A stretch of DNA of 12,286 bases from JAJZJT01 sp049964655. Lineage in GTDB: Bacteria; Actinomycetota; Acidimicrobiia; Acidimicrobiales; RAAP-2. Numbering within the stretch: position 1 is the stretch's first letter; each line of letters starts with the position of its first letter. This document shows, in pieces, positions 5,608 through 12,286 of this stretch. The notes below the pieces were generated by a model. It searched no databases, was not told the origin of the DNA, and saw only the letters and a program-made list of their open reading frames with translations. The translations under genes were made by a program, and so were the position numbers. The DNA lies in assembly GCA_049964655.1 (NCBI GenBank), contig JBMFXC010000077.1, positions 1 to 12,286 of the forward strand, in the 5' to 3' direction.

Positions 5608-5679
5608 CGTGTTGCCGCAGATGGGCCAACGTCGTCCCGGGCGGAACCACCCACCGAGCACTTCGATGGAGCGATCCGA

Positions 5680-8600
5680 GTGACGACCTCTTCGACCCGC
5701 ACGCCTCGACCGACCCGTCCTCCCGCGGGAGGCCTCTATGCCCCCGGCTTCGAGCACGATGCCTGTGGCATCGCCCTCGTCGCCGACCTGCACGGTCGGC
5801 CCAGCCACCAGCTCGTCGACCGGGCCGTCTCCGCCCTCGAGCACTTGGCTCACCGGGGCGCGACGGGCAGCGAAGAGGACAGTGGCGACGGCGCCGGCAT
5901 CCTCCTCCAGGTCCCCGACGCCCTCTATCGCGACCTGGTCGACTTCGAGCTGCCGGCTCCTGGTCGGTACGCGACGGGGATCGCCTTCCTCTCCCGGGAC
6001 GCCGCCGAGGCAGCCAAGGCTCGCCTGGCCATCGAGGCAGTGGCGTCCGACGAGGGGATGACCGTCCTCGGCTGGCGGGACGTGCCCGTCGACGACAGTG
6101 CCCTCGGGTCGGTGGCCAGGGGGGACATGCCCTCGATGCACCAGCTCTTCGTCGCCCCGCTCCCCACCACCGCCCTGGCGTCCCGGCCCGGCGAGGACCC
6201 CGCCCTCGCCGTCGACCGCCTCGCCTTCGTGGTCCGCAAACGGGCCGAGCACGAGGTCGACGGGTGCTACGTGGCGTCGCTGTCGGCCCGGACCATCACC
6301 TACAAGGGGATGTTGACCTCGCACCAGCTGGCCTCCTTCTATCCCGACCTGTCAGACCCTCGGCTCACGAGCGGCCTGGCGCTCGTCCATTCGCGCTTTT
6401 CGACCAACACCTTCCCGTCGTGGTCGCTGGCCCACCCGTACCGCTACCTGGCCCACAACGGCGAGATCAACACGCTGGCGGGCAATCGCAACTGGATGCG
6501 GGCCCGCGAGGCCCTCTGCGCTTCGGACCTCCTGCCCGGCCTCGAGCGGGCCTTTCCCGTCGTCACGCCGGGGGCCAGCGACTCTGCCTCGTTCGACGAG
6601 GTCCTCGAGCTGCTCCACCTCGGCGGTCGCAGCCTGCCGCACGCCGTGCTGATGATGATCCCCGAGGCGTGGGAGAACCACGCCTCGATGGACCCGGCGC
6701 GGCGCGACTTCTACCGCTACCACGCCTCGTTGATGGAGCCGTGGGACGGCCCGGCCGCGGTGGCCTTCACCGACGGCACGGTGATCGGCGCCGTGCTCGA
6801 CCGCAACGGGCTCCGCCCCGCCCGCTACTGGGTCACCGACGACGGCTTGGTGGTGCTGGCCAGCGAGGTGGGCGTCCTCGACGTCCCGCCGTCCTCGGTG
6901 GTGCACAAGGGTCGACTCCAGCCGGGCCGGATGTTCCTGGTCGACACCGATGCCGGCCGCATCGTGGACGACGACGAGATCAAGGCGCGTCTTGCTGCCG
7001 AGCACCCCTACGGGGAGTGGCTCCGTGACGGCCAGGTCGAGCTGTCCGAGCTCCCGCCCCGCACCATGCTCACCCCGCAGCATGCGTCGGTGGTGGGGCG
7101 CCAGCGCCAGTTCGGCTACACCAACGAGGAGCTACGGCTCATCCTCGGCCCGATGGCGACGACGGGGGCCGAGCCGATCGGCTCGATGGGCTCCGACAGC
7201 GCCCTCGCGGTCCTCTCCGAACGGCCTCGCCTGCTCTACGACTACTTCACCCAGCTCTTCGCCCAGGTGACGAACCCCGCGCTCGATGCCATCCGTGAGG
7301 AGCTGGTGACGTCGCTGGCCTCCACGCTCGGCCCCGAAGGGAACCTGCTCGAGCCAACGGCGGCCTCCTGCCGGCAGATCGTCCTGCCCATGCCGGTCAT
7401 CGACAACGACGACCTGGCCAAGCTCCTCTACGTCAACGAGGATGGACGGACTCCGGGGTTCCGGGCCTTCGCCATCGACGGCCTCTTCGAGGTGTCGGCC
7501 GGCGGGGCCGGGCTCGCCGCGGCCATCGAAGACGTCCGCCGGCGAGTCGGCGTGGCGATCGAGGACGGGGCGTCGATCATCGTGCTCTCGGACCGGAACT
7601 CGACGGACGAGCTGGCACCGATCCCCTCGCTCCTGCTCGTCTCGGCGGTCCACCACCACCTGGTGCGGACGAAGACCCGGACGCGGGTGGGACTGGTGGT
7701 GGAGTCGGGCGACGCCCGCGAAGTGCACCACATGGCCCTGCTCAAGGGCTATGGCGCCGCGGCCGTCAACCCGTACCTTGCCTTCGAGACGATCGACGAC
7801 ATGATCGCCTCGGGGCTGTTGACCGGGGTCACGCCGCGCCAGGCCCGGCGCAACTACCTGAAAGCGGCCTCCAAGGGCGTCCTGAAGGTGATGTCGAAGA
7901 TGGGGATCTCGACGGTCGCTTCCTACACCGGCGCCCAGGTGTTCGAAGCGGTCGGTCTGGCTCGGGAGGTCGTCGACGAGTACTTCACCGGCACCGTCTC
8001 GCGCATCGGGGGGGTCGACCTCGACGGCCTGGCGGCCGAGGTGGCGGCTCGCCACCGGCTGGCCTACGTGGACCGGCCGGAAGAGCTGGCCCACCGCGAG
8101 CGAGAGGTGGGCGGCGAGTACCAGTGGCGGCGGGAGGGCGAGGTCCATCTCTTCAACCCGAAGACGGTCTTCAAGCTCCAGCACGCCACCCGCTCCAAGC
8201 GGTACGAGGTCTTCAAGGAGTACACCTCGCTGGTCGACGACCAGAGCCAGGCGCTCGCCACCATTCGTGGCTTGCTCCGCTTGCGGACCGGGCAGCGGCC
8301 CCCGGTACCGCTGGACGAGGTCGAGCCCGTGTCGTCGATCGTCGCCCGCTTCTCGACCGGGGCCATGTCCTACGGCTCGATCTCGGCGGAAGCGCACGAG
8401 ACCCTTGCTGTCGCCATGAACCGGCTCGGAGCGCGTTCGAACACGGGGGAGGGCGGCGAGGACCCCGAGCGGTTCGTTCCCGATGCCAACGGCGACCTCC
8501 GGCGCAGCGCCGTCAAGCAGGTGGCCTCGGGGCGGTTCGGGGTGACGGCCGAGTACCTCGCCAACGCCGACGACATCCAGATCAAGGTGGCGCAGGGAGC

Positions 8601-10266
8601 CAAGCCGGGCGAGGGCGGGCAGCTCCCCGGGCACAAGGTCTACCCGTGGATCGCCAAGACACGCTTCTCGACGCCCGGCGTCGGTCTTATCTCGCCGCCG
8701 CCCCACCACGACATCTACTCGATCGAGGACATCGCCCAGCTCATCCACGACCTGAAGTCGGCCAACCCGACCGCGCGCATCCATGTCAAGTTGGTGGCCG
8801 AGGTCGGCGTGGGCACCGTCGCCGCCGGTGTGGCCAAGGCACACTCGGACGTGGTGCTCATCTCGGGGCACGACGGGGGGACGGGGGCTGCTCCGCTCAC
8901 CTCCCTGAAGCATGCCGGCATCCCGTGGGAGCTCGGGCTGGCCGAGACCCAACAGACCCTGCTGGCCAACGACCTGCGTGACCGGATCGTCGTGCAGGTG
9001 GACGGGCAGATGAAGACCGGGCGAGACGTGGTGGTCGCTGCCCTGCTCGGAGCGGAGGAGTACGGGTTCGCCACCGCTCCTCTGGTCGTCTCGGGGTGCG
9101 TCATGATGCGGGTCTGTCACCTCGACACCTGCCCAGTCGGGATCGCTACCCAGAACCCCACCCTGCGGGAGCGGTTCTCGGGCAAGCCGGAGTTCGTCGA
9201 GACGTTCTTCGAGTACATCGCCCAGGAGGTGCGCGAGCATCTTGCCGCTCTCGGGCTGCGCTCGCTGGAGGAGGCCATCGGTCGGGTCGACCTGCTCGAC
9301 TCGACCCAGGCGGTCGACCACTGGAAGGCGAAGGGCCTCGACCTCTCGGCCATCCTGGCCGACGTCGAGGTGCCCGAAGGTGCGGCTCGACGGTGCGTGA
9401 CCGTGCAGGACCACGGCCTCGACCGAGCGCTCGACCACCAGTTCCTCGACGCCTGTCGCCCGGCCATCGAGCGCGGCGAGCACGTTCGGGTCGAGCTGCC
9501 GGTGACGAACGTGGACCGGACGGTGGGCACCCTCTTGGGACACGAGATCGTCCGCCATCACGGAGGCGCCGGCTTGGCCGACGGCACGATCGAGCTCGTC
9601 CTCACCGGGTCGGCTGGCCAGAGCTTCGGGGCGTTCGTGCCCCGAGGGGTGACGATGCGCCTCTACGGCGATGCCAACGACTACCTGGGCAAGGGGCTCT
9701 CGGGTGGACGGATCGTCGTCCGTCCTCACGACGACGCGCCCTTCCCTGCCGAGGAGAACATCATCGCCGGCAACGTGATCCTCTATGGGGCCACCGCTGG
9801 CGAGGTGTTCATCCGAGGTCAGGTCGGCGAGCGGTTCTGTGTCCGAAACTCCGGTGCGGTGGCGGTCGTCGAGGGGGTCGGCGACCACGCCTGCGAGTAC
9901 ATGACCGGGGGGCGGGTGGTGGTCCTCGGTCCGACCGGGCGGAACTTTGCCGCCGGCATGTCGGGTGGCATGGCCTTCGTGCTCGACCGGACCGGGACCT
10001 TCGTCACCCGTGTCAACGGCGACCTGGTCGACCTCGAGCCGCCGACCGAGACGGACCTGGTCTGGCTGCGCGACCGGATCGAGCTCCACGCCGACGAGAC
10101 GGGCTCGACGGTGGCCCGGGCCCTCCTCGACGACTGGACGGCCGCGGCGCCGCGTTTCGTAAAGGTCATGCCCCGCGACTACCGGCGGGTGCTGGAGGCA
10201 ACCGAGCAGGCCCTCCTGAGCGGTCGCTCGGTCGACGAAGCGGTGATGGAGGCGGCACATGGGTGA
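5680..10266 (+). CDS. gltB: Glutamate synthase (NADPH) large subunit
   Basis: GltB makes two glutamates from glutamine and 2-oxoglutarate together with GltD in the cytoplasm. The 1528-residue length is normal for the family. A 28-residue propeptide precedes C29 (DAC29GIALVAD), the N-terminal nucleophile of the class II glutaminase domain (29 to about 440; HNGEINT at 259-265). A central domain follows (about 478-770), then the FMN-binding synthase barrel (about 825-1220) with its 3Fe-4S ligands C1140, C1146 and C1151 in GCVMMRVCHLDTC, and the GXGXG beta-helix domain (about 1285-1490; GLSGGRIVV). The GTG start has GGAG (5668-5671) 8 nt upstream and places C29 correctly. The frame is intact throughout. 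It overlaps gltD by 8 bp. Confidence 0.98.
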   Translation: MTTSSTRTPRPTRPPAGGLYAPGFEHDACGIALVADLHGRPSHQLVDRAVSALEHLAHRGATGSEEDSGDGAGILLQVPDALYRDLVDFELPAPGRYATGIAFLSRDAAEAAKARLAIEAVASDEGMTVLGWRDVPVDDSALGSVARGDMPSMHQLFVAPLPTTALASRPGEDPALAVDRLAFVVRKRAEHEVDGCYVASLSARTITYKGMLTSHQLASFYPDLSDPRLTSGLALVHSRFSTNTFPSWSLAHPYRYLAHNGEINTLAGNRNWMRAREALCASDLLPGLERAFPVVTPGASDSASFDEVLELLHLGGRSLPHAVLMMIPEAWENHASMDPARRDFYRYHASLMEPWDGPAAVAFTDGTVIGAVLDRNGLRPARYWVTDDGLVVLASEVGVLDVPPSSVVHKGRLQPGRMFLVDTDAGRIVDDDEIKARLAAEHPYGEWLRDGQVELSELPPRTMLTPQHASVVGRQRQFGYTNEELRLILGPMATTGAEPIGSMGSDSALAVLSERPRLLYDYFTQLFAQVTNPALDAIREELVTSLASTLGPEGNLLEPTAASCRQIVLPMPVIDNDDLAKLLYVNEDGRTPGFRAFAIDGLFEVSAGGAGLAAAIEDVRRRVGVAIEDGASIIVLSDRNSTDELAPIPSLLLVSAVHHHLVRTKTRTRVGLVVESGDAREVHHMALLKGYGAAAVNPYLAFETIDDMIASGLLTGVTPRQARRNYLKAASKGVLKVMSKMGISTVASYTGAQVFEAVGLAREVVDEYFTGTVSRIGGVDLDGLAAEVAARHRLAYVDRPEELAHREREVGGEYQWRREGEVHLFNPKTVFKLQHATRSKRYEVFKEYTSLVDDQSQALATIRGLLRLRTGQRPPVPLDEVEPVSSIVARFSTGAMSYGSISAEAHETLAVAMNRLGARSNTGEGGEDPERFVPDANGDLRRSAVKQVASGRFGVTAEYLANADDIQIKVAQGAKPGEGGQLPGHKVYPWIAKTRFSTPGVGLISPPPHHDIYSIEDIAQLIHDLKSANPTARIHVKLVAEVGVGTVAAGVAKAHSDVVLISGHDGGTGAAPLTSLKHAGIPWELGLAETQQTLLANDLRDRIVVQVDGQMKTGRDVVVAALLGAEEYGFATAPLVVSGCVMMRVCHLDTCPVGIATQNPTLRERFSGKPEFVETFFEYIAQEVREHLAALGLRSLEEAIGRVDLLDSTQAVDHWKAKGLDLSAILADVEVPEGAARRCVTVQDHGLDRALDHQFLDACRPAIERGEHVRVELPVTNVDRTVGTLLGHEIVRHHGGAGLADGTIELVLTGSAGQSFGAFVPRGVTMRLYGDANDYLGKGLSGGRIVVRPHDDAPFPAEENIIAGNVILYGATAGEVFIRGQVGERFCVRNSGAVAVVEGVGDHACEYMTGGRVVVLGPTGRNFAAGMSGGMAFVLDRTGTFVTRVNGDLVDLEPPTETDLVWLRDRIELHADETGSTVARALLDDWTAAAPRFVKVMPRDYRRVLEATEQALLSGRSVDEAVMEAAHG

Positions 10267-11761
10267 CATCCGCGGCTTTCTCGACCACGACCGGGCACTG
10301 CCGCCCAGGCGTCCGGTCACCGTGCGCGTGCGCGACTGGCACGAGGTCTACGAGCCCTTCCCGGCGCAGGCCACCCGTACCCAGGCATCCCGCTGCATGG
10401 ACTGCGGCATTCCCTTCTGTCACGACGGCTGCCCGCTCGGCAACCTCATCCCCGAGTGGAACGACCTCGTCTACCGCGACAACTGGCCTGAAGCGGTGGA
10501 ACGGTTGCATGCGACCAACAACTTTCCCGACTTCACCGGTCGGCTGTGCCCGGCCCCGTGCGAGGCGGCCTGCGTGCTCGGCATCAACGCCGAGCCGGTG
10601 ACCATCGAGCGGGTCGAGTACGAGATCGTCGAGCGAGCGTGGAGCGAGGGGTGGGTCGCTCCGGTCGTCGCAGAGAGGTCGACAGGAAAGCGGGTTGCGG
10701 TCGTCGGTTCGGGACCGGCTGGCCTGGCAGCCGCCCAGCAGCTCGTTCGGGCGGGGCATGCCGTGGTCGTCTTCGAGCGGGCCGAGAAGCCCGGTGGCCT
10801 GCTCCGCTTCGGGATCCCCGAGTTCAAGATGGAGAAGCGAGTCCTTGACCGACGGCTCCGCCAGCTCGAGGAGGAAGGGGTCGAGTTCCGGTGCCGGACG
10901 TCGGTGGGCACGCCGGAGGTGGCGGGGGCAGCGGCACCCGATGCCGTGGTCGTCCCGGCAGGCGACCTGGTCGCCGAGTTCGACGCCGTGCTGCTGGCAG
11001 GCGGGTCGACCAGGCCTCGCGACCTCGACGTCCCCGGGCGCCAGCTGGCCGGCGTCCATACCGCCATGGAGTACCTGAAGCCGTCCAACCTGGTACGGGA
11101 AGGCCTTCTCGACGCGCCGCCCATCGACGCCCGGGGCAAGCACGTCGTCATCATCGGTGGAGGCGACACCGGGGCGGACTGCCTGGGGACGGCCCATCGC
11201 CAGGGTGCTGCATCCGTGCACCAGCTCGAGATCCTCCCCGAGCCGCCGGCGAGTCGCCGCGACGACAACCCGTGGCCAACCTGGCCGCTCATCCTGCGGA
11301 CCTCGTCTGCCCACGAGGAAGGTGGCGAGCGTCTCTTCTCGGTGACCACGGTGGCCTTCCTCGACGACGGGTCGGGTCGGGTCCGGGCGCTCGCCGGGGA
11401 GGAGGTCGAGATGGTCGTGGGTGACGACGGCCGACCGGCCTTCGTCCCCGTCGCAGGTTCGGCGTTCGAGCTCTCCTGCGACCTCGTGCTGTTGGCCCTG
11501 GGCTTCCTCGGACCCGAGCCCACCGGGGTCGTGGCCGACCTCGCCCTCGCGCTCGACGGTCGAGGGAACGTGGCTGCCGACTCGTCGTGGGCGACGAGCG
11601 CCGAAGGTGTCTTCGTCTGCGGTGACATGACGCGAGGTCAGTCGCTCATCGTGTGGGCCATCGCCGAGGGGCGCTCGGCCGCCGCTGCCGTCGACCGGTA
11701 CTTGATGGGGACGACGGCACTACCCGCCCCCGTTCGTCCCGGGCAGCTGGCCCTTCGCTAG
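10259..11761 (+). CDS. gltD: Glutamate synthase (NADPH) small subunit
   Basis: GltD takes electrons from NADPH via FAD and passes them through iron-sulfur clusters to GltB. The 500-residue length is typical. Two cysteine groups near the N-terminus are the 4Fe-4S ligands: C46, C49, C54, C58 (CMDCGIPFCHDGC) and C97, C101, C105 (CPAPCEAAC). The FAD-binding GSGPAG is at 150-155, the NADPH-site GGGDTG at 300-305, and the second FAD contact GVFVCGDMTRGQSLIVWAIAEG around G455-D456. The ATG at 10259 lies inside the gltB 3' end, with GGAGG (10248-10252) 6 nt upstream, so the two subunits are translationally coupled. It ends 21 bp from the convergent cell-wall hydrolase gene; no terminator hairpin is evident between them. 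Confidence 0.97.
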   Translation: MGDIRGFLDHDRALPPRRPVTVRVRDWHEVYEPFPAQATRTQASRCMDCGIPFCHDGCPLGNLIPEWNDLVYRDNWPEAVERLHATNNFPDFTGRLCPAPCEAACVLGINAEPVTIERVEYEIVERAWSEGWVAPVVAERSTGKRVAVVGSGPAGLAAAQQLVRAGHAVVVFERAEKPGGLLRFGIPEFKMEKRVLDRRLRQLEEEGVEFRCRTSVGTPEVAGAAAPDAVVVPAGDLVAEFDAVLLAGGSTRPRDLDVPGRQLAGVHTAMEYLKPSNLVREGLLDAPPIDARGKHVVIIGGGDTGADCLGTAHRQGAASVHQLEILPEPPASRRDDNPWPTWPLILRTSSAHEEGGERLFSVTTVAFLDDGSGRVRALAGEEVEMVVGDDGRPAFVPVAGSAFELSCDLVLLALGFLGPEPTGVVADLALALDGRGNVAADSSWATSAEGVFVCGDMTRGQSLIVWAIAEGRSAAAAVDRYLMGTTALPAPVRPGQLALR

Positions 11762-11782
11762 CGAGCCGCCGAGGCCGCCTGC

Positions 11783-12286
11783 TCACGGTCGAGTGGCGCC
11801 GAGGAGGACCTCGTCGCCCCACCACGCACCGATCCTGGTCGGGAAGCCTTCGAGGCGCACGACGGCACCGGCGTGAGGGGCGTCGACCATCAGCCCCGGG
11901 CCGACGACGAGGCCCACGTGCTCGACCCGGTGGGGGCCGCGTCCGAAGAAGACCAGGTCGCCGGCGACGATCGGTTCGCCCGGAGGGACGACTGTTCCCA
12001 CCTCGAACTGTGCCTGGGCCACGCGAGGCAGGGTGATCCCGGCCGCCCGTTCGGCTGCTTGGACGAGGCCGGAGCAGTCGAAGCCGACCCCGGGGGTCTC
12101 CCCTCCCCACCGGTAGGGGGTGCCGAGTTGGGCGAGGGCGTAGCGGACCGCCGCGGCTGCGGCCGGGCCGGGAGCGGGTGCCGTGGGGGCCGTTCCGGCG
12201 TAGGCGGCGGCGTCGGAGAGCACCTCGTCGACGTAGACCTGGGAGTGGTTGTAGGCGTAGACGGCGTCGGGGAGGTCGATGCCGTC
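11783..12286 (-). CDS. Peptidoglycan hydrolase: C-terminal NlpC/P60 peptidase after a transglycosylase-like domain (partial)
   Basis: Only the last 167 residues are visible; the start lies beyond 12286. The C-terminal part is an NlpC/P60 domain: QLGTPYRWGG, the catalytic Cys in GFDCSGLVQAA (visible residue 71), AGDLVFFG, and two His (EHVGLVVG at 123, DAPHAG at 138) completing the triad. It should cut stem-peptide bonds in the cell wall. The first visible residues, LPDAVYAYNHSQVYVDEVL (5-23), look like the end of an SLT/MltB-type lytic transglycosylase domain, so the whole protein is probably a two-domain wall hydrolase. A short Ala/Pro linker joins the parts. The in-frame GTG at 12223 could be taken for a start, but the transglycosylase-like sequence upstream argues against that. 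Secretion cannot be judged. Confidence 0.85.
   Translation of the reverse strand, partial: DGIDLPDAVYAYNHSQVYVDEVLSDAAAYAGTAPTAPAPGPAAAAAVRYALAQLGTPYRWGGETPGVGFDCSGLVQAAERAAGITLPRVAQAQFEVGTVVPPGEPIVAGDLVFFGRGPHRVEHVGLVVGPGLMVDAPHAGAVVRLEGFPTRIGAWWGDEVLLGATRP

Noticed and set aside
5489..5650. N-terminal extension of thiO up to 5650
   Set aside because: The extra 54 residues are Pro/Arg-rich, unlike the family, and would cover the divergent promoter region. ATG 5488 places the FAD motif at the usual distance.
4749..7028. A 759-codon plus-strand open frame spanning thiO, the divergent promoter region and the start of gltB
   Set aside because: Its product is Arg/Pro/Ser-rich low-complexity sequence, and it overlaps two well-supported genes in other frames.
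7132..10320. A 1062-codon open frame on the minus strand, antisense to gltB and the gltD start
   Set aside because: It mirrors the coding frame of gltB, is rich in Arg, Gly, His, Asp and Val in the pattern of a GC-bias shadow, and shows no recognisable domain. gltB is certain on the opposite strand.
12221..12223. GTG as start of a short stand-alone NlpC/P60 protein
   Set aside because: The frame stays open to the window edge and encodes a transglycosylase-like motif upstream, and no signal peptide follows this GTG.

Overview
The window is very GC-rich DNA (roughly 70% by eye) with dense, tightly packed genes, strong G/C third-position bias and frequent GTG starts. Together with a Tat lipoprotein of the PF04185 phosphoesterase family, an actinobacterial-style transglycosylase plus NlpC/P60 cell-wall hydrolase, TAnnnT-type leaderless promoters and NADPH-type gltBD, this suggests a chromosomal region of a high-GC actinomycete. 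The class Acidimicrobiia is possible, but that placement is a guess from style, not a proven assignment. I see no insertion sequence, integrase, tRNA, rRNA, CRISPR array or phage gene.

Layout. Positions 1-100 are four copies of a 25-bp tandem repeat, cut by the window edge. Next, on the plus strand, is a secreted lipoprotein phosphoesterase (130-1512). Its 3' end overlaps tail-to-tail with a small hypothetical membrane protein on the minus strand (1499-1921). A non-coding stretch of about 330 bp (1922-2255) follows, carrying a leaderless-type promoter, a near-perfect 20-bp palindrome and several hairpins. Then comes a minus-strand thiamine-thiazole operon, transcribed thiO-thiS-thiG-thiD (5488 down to 2256), with 4-bp GTGA start/stop overlaps at thiO/thiS and thiG/thiD. 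A 191-bp divergent promoter region (5489-5679) holds a 30-bp inverted repeat. It separates the thi operon from the plus-strand gltB-gltD operon (5680-11761), which encodes both subunits of NADPH-dependent glutamate synthase. The window ends inside a convergent minus-strand gene for a transglycosylase-NlpC/P60 peptidoglycan hydrolase whose N-terminal part lies outside.

How the genes work together. ThiO oxidises glycine to iminoglycine (dehydroglycine), ThiS carries the sulfur as a C-terminal thiocarboxylate, and ThiG joins both to deoxyxylulose phosphate to make the thiazole. ThiD phosphorylates the pyrimidine half of thiamin. thiC, thiE, thiF and thiL are not in the window. GltB and GltD form glutamate synthase, the central step that moves glutamine nitrogen onto 2-oxoglutarate.

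This is mostly an ordinary housekeeping region. I did not find a new multi-gene system. The points most worth a second look are regulatory or structural: a shared leaderless promoter motif before two genes, the inverted repeat where the thiO -35 region should be, the absence of a TPP riboswitch, a 46-residue Pro/Gly-rich extension on ThiS, the tandem repeat at the left edge, and the structured intergenic stretch.
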